The notes: generated by a model from the letters alone, not told the origin. Shown: positions 51,435-62,694, counted from the stretch's first letter. The stretch: DNA of 64,000 bases from Onchocerca lupi (GCA_028564675.1 JAOVVO010000347.1:1-64000); one strand, 5' to 3'. Made by a program: numbers and translations.

Positions 51435-52410
51435 ATGTTTCACGCAGGGATCGCGCATACAGTTTCTGAATTAAGGAAATTATATTGGATACCAAAGGGA
51501 AGAACGGAAGTTAAGCGAGTATTAAACAAATGTATGGGATGTAAAAGATGGAAGGCCAAACCGTTCAAACTACCACCAATGCCAAATTATCCTGAAAGTC
51601 GAATAAAACCTTCTAGAACATTTGCAAGAATTGGTTTAGATTATCTGGGCCCAATCACAGTCAAAACGGAAATCGGATCGAAAAAAAGGTGGATAGCTTT
51701 GTTTACTTGTTTTACTACTCGAGCAGTACATCTCGAATTGGTAGATGATTTGACAGCAGAAAGTTTCCTTTCCGTGCTCAGAATATTTGTTACACGGCGA
51801 GGCTACCCCAACATTGATTTTATCTCTCCTAATGCCTGCTTTATCTCTCCTAATGCCTGCTTGTCTGTACCAATGGCTAATGATGATAACGAAGACGAAT
51901 TTATTCCTCATAAATTAAATACCCCAGAAAAGCTTATTAAGTACTGGTCACATAACTTAGAAATTTTAGATACATGCATTTTAGAAATTTTGAATACGTA
52001 CATTTTGAGAGACATGGAAGAATGAGTATTTGAATAGTTTAAGAGAACATACACAAACAGAACATAAATCTCCCAGGTGCGTAAAGAATAGAAGTCTACC
52101 AGTAGGTGAATTTGTACTTATAAATGATCCACGAATCCCACGAGGTATTTGAACATTAGCTGAGATAACAGAACTTAATGTAGGTAAAAATGGAAGGATA
52201 AGAAGTACTCGAATAGAAATGCCTCATGGAAAAAATTTAAACCGGCCAATAAATATGTTATCCTTTAGAAGTAAGACAAAAGGACCAACCCGAAGAATCA
52301 ATTGCTCGACGAACTCGAAGTTCAACAAAGAAATCACCAATTCCAAATGAAGAAACGATTATTAAACAGAAAAGGAATACGACAAGTAAACCATTCTCTC
52401 TTCCACGGGG
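51435..52410 (+). pseudogene. BEL/Pao pol: integrase, internally damaged, with C-terminal domain
   Basis: Frame 51435-52025: zinc-binding H...H (MFHAGIAHTVSELRKLYWIP) with CMGCKRWK, then the core LDYLGPITV with the first catalytic Asp, WIALFTCFTTRAVHLELVDD and ESFLSVLRIFVTRRGYP. Immediately after RRGYP, where the second Asp motif should follow, the sequence changes to an unrelated tail with a duplicated 21-bp unit (FISPNAC twice, 51829-51870). The core is therefore deleted. The C-terminal Pao domain is still readable at 52030-52330 (LPVGEFVLINDPRIPRG, a stop, LAEITEL, NRPINML). Confidence 0.85.
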
Positions 52411-52411
52411 A

Positions 52412-53540
52412 TGTCGGGAAAACCGCAATTAATTCCCAGTAAAACCAATTATTATGGAAAATTATATAATCAGATGGTTAAAAATTTGTAAATTTTTCTA
52501 ATGAATTATCATCTGTGAATTATTTCTCATTGTGTGCTGTTTCCCACGCTAATTTACAATACATTTAAACGTTTCCGTTCACAGCTAATAAAATCATTAA
52601 TCTTGTGCTTGTATATCCGTTCCCATCTTTGTTTTCAATTAAACTGTCGTCACATTTTTTCCTTTTAAAAAAACTGTTCCTTTCTCACAATTATCTTGTT
52701 ATCAATTGTATTACATCCCAACACGCCCAATGTCGGAAAAATCTGAAAATTATAATTAGTATAAACAAAGAGTGATAAAGTTCACGAAGCGCGTAGTCTC
52801 AAACGGACCAACGAATCGGTAAAAATGTTTGCCGCCAAAATAATAAATAAAAGGACAAACTGTTTCCCACCGAAATGCTCCGACAACAGCTAAACAAAGC
52901 GAGATCGACCAATCAGGAGGCGACGAATCATAGATCAGGAAAGAAGGAGGAGTCTCGGAAGAACACGAAAGGTTCAGATTTTAGAGTACAGTCAGTTCTG
53001 TTTGGAGTTCAATAGCAACAGCAGATGTTCGGGGCGACATGACAGGCGGACAATCAAGGAGCAGAATTTCTTCTCTACGAATGACAAAGAATACCAAGTT
53101 ATAAATTATTTGGATATTCTCGGATGGTCTTTTGTTCGTAATTGTTCGGTTGCTAATAAATTCTTTCTTCAAACATAATTCGTCTTTGTCGCAATAAACA
53201 TAATTTAAAAAGACTTCGCGATACCCAATTTTTGACATTCAAATACCCCTACTAAATTCCAAAAAAAAAGACACTTTTTTTTCATTCATTTCTTCATTTC
53301 ATTCATTCGAATTGGATTCGCTTTAACTGGACGATCTTAAGCTACGTTACTCCTGTCCAAACTCCCAACATATTCACCTATAAAAACCCAATCGATATCA
53401 CCCTCTACACGCGTGATTTTCTACTGTACTGCCAATTATGTATTATTCGATTACTGCTACTGTGAATAAAGAATTAATATAAATCTGTTCCTTTCACAGC
53501 TCAGTCCAAATTTCAGGCCTTTCACAACAGACGTTACACA
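52412..53540 (+). mobile_element. Possible 3' LTR of the Pao element, split by a second LTR
   Basis: A purine-rich CACGGGGA directly precedes TGTCGGGAAAACC at 52412, the expected layout of a polypurine tract and LTR start just after the integrase C-terminus. The body is interrupted by the family-B LTR at 52731-53223. Beyond it are a TATA-like CTATAAAAACCC (53379) and a polyadenylation-like AATAAAG (53465), as in an LTR promoter/R region. No 5' partner LTR is visible, and the 3' end (about 53500-53540) is a guess. Confidence 0.35.
52731..53223 (+). mobile_element. LTR, family B (493 bp), target duplication CCCAA
   Basis: It starts TGTCGGAAAAATCTG and ends ACTTCGCGATA, flanked by CCCAA at 52726-52730 and 53224-53228. 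It aligns with 62198-62694 through most of its length: AATTATAATTAGTATAAAC, ATGTTTGCCGCCAAAA, CGCTCCGA-like and AACAAAGCGAG-type blocks, GAAGGAGGAG, TGTTCGTAA, and AATAAATTCTTTCTTCAAAC. The terminal TA instead of CA is one transition from the CGACA end of family A. The last ~20 bp diverge from the other copy, so the exact end rests on the duplication. Confidence 0.75.
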
Positions 53541-55423
53541 CCAATTCTCGTACACTGTTTGAACGGCTAAATCCTGCAGAAACTCTAGTTTGCAATAGAT
53601 TATGACACTATCGCCTATGGCTGCAGCCCTGTTTTGATTCTTCAATAGGGCATTGTAGACATCGTAAGAAGTTGTGTGTACGATTGTCATGCTCCATCAT
53701 GCAGCAACCCGTAGATTCGCATTTCAGTGTTAATTCTTTATTATAACTGATAATGCCTTTTTTATATATAGGACCATTATGATTTTTTGGATGTTATGTC
53801 TTAGAGAGTCTTCTTTGAAGAATTCCAGGATGTGCTTTCCCTGAAAATTCCGAAATTACGGCACATTATCGAAATTTCCAAATTTCTTCAAGCACCGTTT
53901 TGTATCAAAACGCTTGACATCAAGAAAGAAATGAATTGTGAACAATCTGAAGCCTCTGAAAAAAAAAGAAAACTGGTGTACATGAAGCATCAATAGTTAT
54001 ACTTACAATTTTATTAATACTTCTGCGTCGGCGTATTCTGGAATATGGGGAGTAAACGTTTTAAACGTAATTAATACTGTATTTTGAAAGTTATCTGTTA
54101 TGGATGCATTTAAAAAAAAAAAAAAAAAAACCAAGTATTGATCATGTCAGTTGTCGCTGAAATGAGCGAGGAAGATTAAGAAATGTGATTTCTTTGTTTT
54201 AAAGGAAGCAAATTGTAACCGTTGGTAGTTGTAAAAAACCATATCTCTTTGTTTCAAATTAAATGGCTTTGTTAAGTTGCTTAAGCTTATTTTATGACTA
54301 TGTTAAATGCTTAACCTTTGTTTCATACTGTTGTAAATCATACCATAAAAGCGCTGTCATGCCCTAACAAAGAAAAGCCTTCTCATGTTACGGAAATGCT
54401 CCTTTGAGCATCATTTTAAAGAAAGGCTAACGAAGGATGCGGTTGGTTCCACCGTCTGGGTTTTTTTTTTTTAAGTTTCTTCTTAATGATATCCTTTATC
54501 CTCTTTTCTTATGTTAACTATTCGTCATTTAAATTGTTATGTTGATATAATTGATTTGTATGTTATCGTGTTACCTAAATTTCTGTAATAAAGGTTTAAT
54601 TACCCAAGTTTGAGATACCGCGAGATATTCGATAAAATTACGAGGAAAACAAGAACCCTTATTATTGTCACGGTTAAGAAGATCGGCGACATCAGTGGTT
54701 TAGAGCCACAAAATTTAAAAGATTATTTATATCAATGATTCGATACTCAATGAATATATAAAAAATGCCTCCACTTCGATCTTATTATTTTCAGCGTGTT
54801 ATGCAAAATAATCACCAATAACAACATACTAATTCCTCTTTGTTGAAAATCTCAAACAAAATTTTTGTTGTGCATAACCGAAATTCTTGAAGTAGATTCA
54901 ATGAACTGTTCATGGAAAACATGTTTGATCTCTTCTTATAACTGGAGGTGGAATAAAAAAAAAGGGACAAGATTTTACAAACTTGACAAATTACCGTAAT
55001 TACACTGCATCTTTGAATTTCTAAATTGAGAAATTTGTAATAAATCAGATTATCACGATTAAATCTTTCATTTAAGCAATGGAACATAAAATATGAGGTG
55101 GTGGTAAAGATCAGCAAATCATAAGATAGCTAGAAAACTTATGCCGAAAGTACATAAATCAAAAAGGTACGGAAAGACGATCAGTACAAATATGGGGTCT
55201 TCCTAAGATTTGAAAACGCTAGAATGAGATAAAAACTGTCTTTTCATTATGATACGAAGTTTTTAAAATTATATTTGCATGTTTCAAATCAAATCTAACT
55301 GGAAATTCTATTAAGCTTAGGAAGTTACAATATATTTTGTTTCAGAAATTAGCTTACTTCTCTCAAAAATTAGTCGGCGACACATAGTATGGATGACGAA
55401 AACCATATAATCTGAGTGATTAC
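53541..55423. other. Unassigned AT-rich DNA
   Basis: No coding sequence, RNA gene or element end is recognisable. It contains an A-run at 54111-54130 and short T-runs. It may be old transposon sequence decayed beyond recognition. Confidence 0.45.
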
Positions 55424-56298
55424 TTATAAATAAAAATGTAAATGCTACCTGTTACCTACGGCCGATCTCCGGTAAATTCTCAACCGATTTTTTTCAAATT
55501 TTGACACAACCTTGCACTCCAACCGACCTTCTTTATGAGTAAATATGGTTATGTTTTTCCACGTGTCATGTACGTGACAATTAAAAATAAGTGAGGAGGC
55601 GGAGTTTATTGACTCCGCCTTCCTTTTTTTCTCTCATCCTCCTTCCCCGCTTCTCTCTATCCTTTTTTCTCTCATTCTCCTTCTTCCGCAACCTCCTTCT
55701 TCCCTCACTTCTCTAATAACAGTTAATATAATTAATAATTAAAAAATAATATACAACAAAAAAGCATATTATTAAAAAACAAAAAGCTAAGAAAAAAATA
55801 GAAGAAAATCGGATTTCATAAAAATAAAAGCTAAGAAAATTAAAAGCTAAAAAAATAAAAGGGATAAAAAGTCGAAAAAAAAATTGAAAAAAATAGGAGA
55901 AAATCGGATTTCATAAAAGTAAAAGCTAAAAAAAATAAAAGAAAGATGTTTCGAATTTAAACGTGGCGATACGGCATCTTAATAACGTGTTACGTCGCAA
56001 CATTACGTAACGGATTCAAACGAGGTATTATAACGTCCTAATGATATTTCACGTTGTAATACTATGTGACAAACTTAAACATAGTATCACGACGTCTTAA
56101 TAACGTATTACGCTGTAACGTTACGTAACGAATTTAATGTACTTTATAGCTCCTACATGATTATGGGTCTTGAAAATCAGTAATCGATGGATACGGTATG
56201 GTAAAATTACGCTCATAATGATTTGAATATTTGAAATTTAAGAATTAATTATTGTTGGTAATATTATTACTGTTAGAATTTTCTATTATAATCTTATC
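55424..56298 (+). mobile_element. Helentron 5' end fragment with hairpin, pyrimidine tract and repeats
   Basis: A 47-bp sequence at 55424-55470 (starting TTATAAATAAAAATG, then GCTACCT, TTACCTACGGCCGATCTCC) recurs at 56299-56345 with one difference. It resembles the inverse of the subterminal sequence near 59665-59690. Next come CAACCGATTTTTTTCAAATT, a type of stretch common at Helitron ends, a CACGT...ACGTG palindrome (55560), a 9-bp hairpin AGGCGGAGT/ACTCCGCCT (55597-55620) and a ~100-bp C/T-rich tract. A 40-bp direct repeat follows (55796-55836 and 55890-55930, each with AGAAAATCGGATTTCATAAA), then the 59-bp minisatellite. It probably represents an older copy interrupted by, or duplicated with, the one starting at 56299. 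Confidence 0.6.
55961..56137 (+). repeat. 3 x 59-bp tandem minisatellite rich in ACGT
   Basis: Three units of exactly 59 bp: 55961-56019, 56020-56078, 56079-56137. Shared positions include the starts ACGTGG/ACGAGG/ACATAG, the central CTTAATAACGT/CCTAATGATAT/CTTAATAACGT, TACGTCGCAAC-type blocks and the ends GATTCAA/AACTTAA/AATTTAA. Units 1 and 3 are most alike. A preceding CGAATTTAA (55952-55960) looks like the end of a lost fourth unit. CpG and ACGT content is far above the surroundings. Confidence 0.88.
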
Positions 56299-56344
56299 TT
56301 ATAAATAAAAATGTAAATGCTACCTCTTACCTACGGCCGATCTC

Positions 56345-58525
56345 CCCATACATGAACGAAGTCCGGCTGTAGTTCACTTAGCAGTACATCTAGAAAATGG
56401 ACAACGCGTATATTTTACAACTGCAAATGTGCAACAAATAGCTCTGAATCCACCGGCTACAACGTTAACTGCTTTGTTCACATTATGTCAAAAAGACCCA
56501 TTTGCGAAAACACTGCGATATTCGGAAGTGCCTTCATATTACACATGGAATGCGAGTAGAGAATCATTTGAACGACGCAAACGAGGCGAACCAGTTGAAG
56601 GACAACCAGGCATATTCAAAGAAACTACGACAGGCAGATTGTACACCGTGCATCCTAATCAGGACGAATGTTTCTTCCTTCATATGTTGTTAGTAAAGGT
56701 GCCCGGTCCAACCTCCTTCCAGCAATTAGAAATTGCCAACGGCGTTACACATGCTACTTTCCGCAGTGCATGTCAAGCTTTGAATTTATTGGAGAACGAC
56801 CAACACTGGGATGTATGCATAGATGACGCTTGCAACATGTCACATCCAAATCAAATTCGTACACTGTTTGCAATCATATTGACCGCCTGCTCTCCTTCAT
56901 CTCTAGCGGAGTTATGGAAGAAATATAAATCATATATGGCTGAAGATATTCTGCATCGAATACGCAGCGAAAATTCAAATATGAATATGGATTTCACAGC
57001 AGAAATCTACAACGAAGCGTTGATAATGATTGCCTCAATTTGTGTTTACAACAAAGTTCTCAATCATTTGGGAATGCCATCACCGAATCGATCTGCTGCT
57101 GCTTCGTTTGATGTAGAATTGCATCGCGAGCAAAATTACAACATTGCTGATCTTTCGTCATATGTGCAATCAAATATTTCTAAACTTACGTTTGAGCAGA
57201 GAAGCATTTACGATCGAATAATGCAAACTGTCAATAAAGGAGTCGGAGAAATCTTCTTTTTGGATGCTCCAGGAGGAGCTGGTAAAACTTTTCTAATTAG
57301 ATTGATTCTGGCAACAATTCGGTCCAAAATGGCATAGCCTTAGTTCTTGCATCGTCCGGAATATCTGCAACATTGCTACCAGGTGGAAGAACTGCTCATT
57401 CCGCTTTCAATTTGCCATTGAACATCCAATTGATTGAAACTCCCACATGCAACATTTCCAAGACATCGGGCATGGGTAAAGTATTGCAAAAATGCAAACT
57501 TATTGTTTGGGATGAATGTACAAGGCGCACAAAAAATCGGTCGAGGCTCTTGATCGATATTGCAAGATTTGCGTGGAAATATCAGACCATTTGGGAACGC
57601 ATTAATATTGTTTACAGGAGATTTCAGGCAAACATTACCTGTAATTCCTCGATCGACACCAGTGGACGAAATAAATGCTTGCCTGAAATACTCTACCTTG
57701 TGGAGACACGTAAAGACGTTAAAATTAACTACAAACATGCGTGTTCAATTGCAAAACGATCGATCAGCTCGAATATTCTCACATCAATTGCTGCCGGTTA
57801 ATCTGACCACAGGACGAATTTCATTGCCTCATAACTTCTGCAATTTAGTAACCTCAAAAGAAGAGTTGGTTGAAAAGGTATTTCCCAATATTCAAATTAA
57901 TTATAAGAATCACGATTGGCTGGGTGTACGAGCTATTCTTGCGGCCAAGAACAAAGATGTCGACGAACTTAACAATTTTATACAATCTAACATTCAAAGC
58001 GAGATGGTCACATATAGATCCTTCGACACTGTTGTGGAAGCAGATGAAGCGGTTAATTATCCAACAGAATTTTTGAATTCACTCGATCTGCCAGGGATGC
58101 CACCGCACGTATTGCAGTTGAAAATCTGCGTGCCAATTATCATGTTGCGAAATATTAACCAGCCAAAACCTTGTAACGGCACGCGGCTTGCAGTAAAAAA
58201 ATTAATGAGCAACGTTATAGAGGCATCAGTCTTGACAGGACCTTTCAAAGGTGAAGATGTCCTTATTCCCCGCATCCCTATGATTCCAACGGATATGCCA
58301 TTTCAGTTTAAGAGATTGCGATTCCCAGTTCGATTGACATTTGCATTTACCATCAACAAAGATCAGGGTCAATCTTTGGAATTATGCGGTTTAGATCTAG
58401 AGACCGATTGCTTTTCACATGGACAATTATATGTTGCGTGTTCTAGAGTCGGCAAACCAGACAGTCTCTATATCTACACAGAAGATGGAACAACAAAAAA
58501 TATTGTATACCCACAAGTATTGTAA
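56345..58525 (+). pseudogene. Helitron Pif1-type helicase, frameshifted, N-terminus missing
   Basis: Open from just after the terminal repeat, without a start of its own. The region before the helicase is recognisable (LENGQRVYFTTANVQQ, YTWN, GRLYTVHPNQDECFFLHMLL, GVTHATFRSACQALNLLEND). Helicase motifs: Walker A GGAGKT at about 57270, SGISATLLPGGRTAHSAF, Walker B IVWDEC (57505), GDFRQTLPVIPR (57620), FAFTINKDQGQSLELCGLDL and YVACSRVG near the C-terminus. The frame changes near 57325 (an A-run one base short) and at least twice between 57505 and 57560, so three frames are needed. The last frame (57560-58525) is long and intact to its stop. Closest in type to the helicases of animal Helitrons, not to cellular Pif1, because of the extended N-terminal region. 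Confidence 0.9.
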
Positions 58526-59300
58526 AATTAATGTTTTTGAAATTGAGGAAATAAAAATATTTTATGTTTCATTTTAACCCTAAACATTATAAAGCTGCTT
58601 CTTTTTCGGAAGCTCAATCGATATTGTGCAAAATTTTTACAAAATTGTTTTTTTTCGCAAGTTATTGAAATTAAGAAAATTTAAATATTTAAATAAAAAT
58701 AGCGCAAGATAGACTATTGCAGCTTCTAGAGGATTATAAATATTTCTAGAGGATTATCTATATAAATATAAAGTAAGAATATCTATATAAAAATGATGAC
58801 CTATTTGAATAAAAGGTTGTGTCAAAATTTTAAGACAATCGGTGGAGAACTTGCGAAGCTCCGTCCGCGCACTCTTATGATTCCAATGGATATGCCATTT
58901 CAATTTAAGAGATTGCAATTCCCAATTCGACAGACGTTTGCATTCACAATTAAAAGAGCTCAGGGTCAATCCTTTGAGTTGTGCGGTTAGATCAATGCGT
59001 AAAGAGGCAATTCAAGACAGAATTTAATATTAGAATTCAGAAACATACCCCCATAGATAGTCGGATCGACTCCCATAGATAGCTGGAAGCTTTCCTTTTT
59101 TTCGGAAGCTTAGTCGATATTGTGGAAAATTTTCACAATATCGTTTTTTTCTCGCAAGTTATTGAAATTAGGAATTCCAATGGATATGTTATTTCAATTT
59201 AAGAGACTGCGATTCCCAGTTTGATAGGCGTTTGCATTCACGCTCAGCAAAGCTCAGAGGAATCCTTACAGTTGTGCGGTATAGATCAATGGGTAAAATT
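58284..59300 (+). repeat. Three tandem, progressively decayed copies of the helicase tail
   Basis: The segment coding for PxDMPFQFKRLxFP to GQSxELCG occurs at 58284-58400, 58880-58998 and 59174-59290. Copies 2 and 3 carry in-frame stops. An intervening block (TTTTTCGGAAGCT..., GCAAGTTATTGAAATTA) at about 58602-58676 recurs at about 59087-59170, and the flank after copies 2 and 3 (GATCAATG, AAGAGGCAATTCAA) is shared. The array looks like serial duplication of the 3' end, or nested insertions of 3'-end derivatives. Confidence 0.85.
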
Positions 59301-59699
59301 TACGAAAAGAGGCAATTCAAAACACAATCTAACAGTAGAAGTCAGAGAGATAATCCTTAAATTGCTTGAACGAAACAATTGATTATACACTATCCTGGCC
59401 TCGAAATTAGTGCAACGCAACTAAATCCCCCTCAAATCAAAAAATAAACGAATTACATTTTTCACAAAGCAAAAAAAAACGAAAAGCTTGGATTGTTCGC
59501 CTTAATTATTTAAAAGCATTTGTCCATTGGAATGTAACGCATATAAAAATTTGAAATCAATTGATGAATATTTAAAAAGATGCGCGTATTCGACTGCAGC
59601 TTTGTATCAAAATTTCAAAGCAATAGGTTAAGGACTTTCCGGTATTTAAGATTTTGAACAAACAAACATTGACATTTCTATTTATATAGATTAGCCGGA

Positions 59700-59777
59700 G
59701 CCGGACACGCGAAGCGTGGCCGGCCCCCATAGACTAGCTGGACCCGGCCACGCGGAGCGTTGCCGGGTCCAGCTAGT
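59700..59777 (+). repeat. Two consecutive Helentron 3' terminal palindromes
   Basis: The first, 59700-59724, is GCCGG-A-CACGC-GAA-GCGTG-G-CCGGC. Eight bases later the second, 59733-59777, has 16-bp perfect arms ACTAGCTGGACCCGGC and GCCGGGTCCAGCTAGT around CACGCGGAGCGTT, itself a small stem. CTAG at the right end matches the CTRR terminus of Helitrons. The related palindrome in the catp-8 intron (39721-39760) shares the CACGCGAAGC core. Confidence 0.88.
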
Positions 59778-60415
59778 GAACTAATATGAATGTATGCAGA
59801 AATAGCGATCATTAATGGAAACAGACAGTTCCCCAAAGGCATCATCCAAATGCTTTCGCTTTCATTCGCATAATAGGCTTCAAAAGAGTAGATATTCATC
59901 GGAACGCCACTTTCTTTGCAATGATATATGTTCTTATCAGTAGCGGATGGATTTCTATTAAATTTTTGAAGATTCCAAAATTTTCGAGGCTTCGAAATGG
60001 TTGCATTTTTCTGATTTGTAAGTATTATAGCATTTAAAAAAAAACAAGTAGTGAAAAGTAAGAAAGAGACAACTAATAATCATCGACGACTGCAATTACC
60101 GTCAGCGGGACTGTTCAGAGAGGTCAATAATGACAGAGGTACCTTATTTAAAAAAACCGTATTAAGATCAAGTCTCAACTAGAAATTGTCACATGAATCA
60201 CTTGTGATTTCCGAACTTATTTCCTTACAGAATTAATCCAAGTTATTAAATTCAGCTTTACTACAATAGTCAGTCAGAACTCAACCTCGCTTTGTTCTTG
60301 ATTTTCTTTCATTATTAATTTTAACTGTCAATCAACTTTTCTTTATATGCTAAGTGTAATTTCTTTTATACTGCTTATTTTCACATATATCATTTCTGTC
60401 GGTATACAGATCGTA
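59778..60415. other. Unassigned spacer between Helentron and solo LTR
   Basis: AT-rich, with no coding sequence or repeat that I can support. Confidence 0.5.
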
Positions 60416-60420
60416 CTAGT

Positions 60421-61170
60421 TGTCGTGAATTTTTATTTGAATTGAACTGAGTTGTTGAAAGGTCCGACAAGCGCCAATATTACCACCAATATCTTGATCA
60501 GTGTTGATAGTTGTTGACTTGTGTTGACTCGATTGAGTGAGTTGAATTTGATGAGGTATGTTGATTTGACTTGAGTGTGTTGAATTGAAGCCGGATTGTA
60601 ATAATCCTTTATTGGTACAAAGAGAAATAAGTAGGGGGAAGCATAACCGTGATGATTTGCAAGCGTAAAAGATGGTAACAATGATGATCTTGTAAGTGAA
60701 ATACAAGCTTATATTTGTTAAGTAATGGGAGTGGTTTTATTAACCAGCAGAATACAAAAAAGTGGATTACAGTTTTCTCATGCTATGTAGGAGATGGTTG
60801 CATGAGAAACACATTTTTTTGTTATAGATTAGCAAACAGATGTGCATAATTATCCATGTTGAAATGAATACAGATTAGATAACTGATTCATCTCTCAATG
60901 TGGGAAAACGTTGTAAATTTGCATAATGAGATAAATCCTTTATGTAAGAGATGCTTTACAAAAAATAATTTCACCAGATGTTCAAGATAAGGATGTAACA
61001 GATGTTTAAGATTATCTAAAGAAATTTACATAACTTTTCAAATAGAATAATTTTTTATAGTGTAAGTGGATTAAAATAAAAAGTCAAAATAAGTCAAAAG
61101 AAGAAATTTATTTTTTATTTATTTATTAGTTTGAGATTTGTTGAGTTTCGCGACATTGAAATTCGCGACA
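60421..61170 (-). mobile_element. Solo LTR, family A (750 bp), target duplication CTAGT
   Basis: TGTCGTGAATTT at the left and AAATTCGCGACA at the right are inverted ends. CTAGT flanks both sides (60416-60420, 61171-61175). It is in reverse orientation to 48834-49567, and alignable blocks include the one with CTCTCAATGTGGGAAAACG (60892-60910) and TTTTCTCATGCTATGTAGGA (60775-60794). It is slightly longer than the other copy because of GTTGA/TTGACT-rich minisatellite-like sequence at 60480-60600. No internal region is present. Confidence 0.93.
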
Positions 61171-61175
61171 CTAGT

Positions 61176-62192
61176 CGTTATTCTAACAACAGTGAATATT
61201 TCTTTATCCTCCAATTCCCGATTTCCAGATTCTAATCATCAGAATAATTCAAGCTTAACGTGATTTATTCATTGCAATCCCAGTGGTAATTATCCTTCCA
61301 ACAAGAAAGTTCCTGAGACATCAGCAACTGTTGCTGGCGAACAGGATTATTCCGATGAGCAATTCTATAATACGAACATTATTCCGCATTCTCTAATGTA
61401 TTCAACTAATGATAAGTATCATTATGCATTATTTTTACTGCTGGAATAGCATTAATATCACATACAACTTTTTTCTACTATCGTTTCATCATTTAATCGA
61501 TCGGACGGTTATTTGCTTGGGCACGATTCATGAATGTTAATTTTACTTCGCTTAGTAGTGTTATACCACTACATTTTAAAGAAAAGTGCCATGTGCTTTG
61601 CAGCAATAAGCGGATTTAAAGACAATATCTCTTTGCTGAAAGCATATAAAAGAGCAATTTACTGGACTTTGCGAATTTCTAATTTGTGAGAATATCACTC
61701 ACGAAGTGCCTTACTCACCACTGATATAAGAAGCGAAATACCACATTTGTACATAAAGCTAACAACATTAACTAAATAAATGGAAAATACTTACATTCAG
61801 TAGTTTGCAAGTAAATTAAGAAATCTCTTCGAAGACAAACATTCCCTGAAAAAACCGGCTTAATAGCTGCAATGTCATGATGTACTTATTTAGTAAAAAG
61901 TTTTCTACTGTTGTCCAACTTGAAAGTAACACTGAAGAAGTTTTAATTGTTTTCGTCTTCCACTTTTTATTTTTCTGGAATTATTTGAACTTAGCTTTTG
62001 TTTTGGACGATTTGAGATAAAAGGCAAACTATGCATCATCTGCAAAAGAGTGGAAATATCCATAAATGGTTCTGGATTAATATTTATGAACATTAAAAAA
62101 CCGATGAAAAAATATTTTTTGTAGTGGATGTTTTTTAACTCTCTCCTAATTTGTTTGCTGTTTTCTCTCCATTAATGCATAAATAAATCATT
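61176..62192. other. Unassigned spacer between two solo LTRs
   Basis: No recognised coding sequence. An ORF at 61905-62093 (minus) has no flanking splice signals or conserved motif and is treated as chance. Confidence 0.5.
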
Positions 62193-62197
62193 GAGGA

Positions 62198-62694
62198 TGT
62201 CGGAAAAATCTGGAAGATGTAATTATTATAAACAAGGATGTTAAAGGTCAAGAAGCATGAAGATAATTTCAAATAGACCAATAAACCAACATGTTTGCCG
62301 CCAAAAGAGTAAACATATTTACCGCCAAAACGCTCCGATCAACAGATAAACAAAGCAAGGTTAAATAATTGTGAGGAGACACGTTGGAGATCAGGAGAGA
62401 AGGAGGAGCCCAGAAAGATTAAAAGGTTCGAGTTTTAAAGCAGGATCAATTTTCTAGAACGACCGAGCAACAGTTCGGAGTTTTGGCCATAGCAGTAGTC
62501 CGATTCAAATCGACAATCGACAATCAAGGAACAGTACTGTTTCAGAGAAGAGTACCTACGAGCAACAAGGGGAAGAATATCCAGTGGTAACTTTACTTGG
62601 ATGTTCTCCAACAACTGTTTGTTCGTAACTATTCCGCCCACTAATAAATCCTTTCTTCAAACAGGAATCGTCTCTTCCACAGAATCACCTAACA
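62198..62694 (+). mobile_element. Solo LTR, family B (497 bp), target duplication GAGGA
   Basis: It starts TGTCGGAAAAATCTGG and ends CACCTAACA, flanked by GAGGA at 62193-62197 and 62695-62699. It shares most of its length with 52731-53223, including the TGTTTGCCGCCAAAA block, GAAGGAGGAG, GGATGTTCTC-like sequence and the AATAAATCCTTTCTTCAAAC polyadenylation-like region. No internal sequence adjoins either side. Confidence 0.92.

Larger units (their letters stand above)
56299..59777 (+). mobile_element. Helitron2/Helentron-like element, internally deleted and decayed
   Basis: It runs from the second copy of the 47-bp terminal repeat (56299) to a 3' palindrome ending CTAGT (59777). It contains a helicase pseudogene (56345-58525), two extra copies of the helicase tail and a subterminal ACATTGACATTTCTATTTATA that is the inverse of the 5' end. 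Inverted subterminal repeats plus a 3' hairpin typify Helentron/Helitron2 rolling-circle elements. The coding part starts mid-protein right after the 5' repeat, so the Rep (HUH nuclease) region is missing and this copy could only be moved in trans. Confidence 0.8.
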
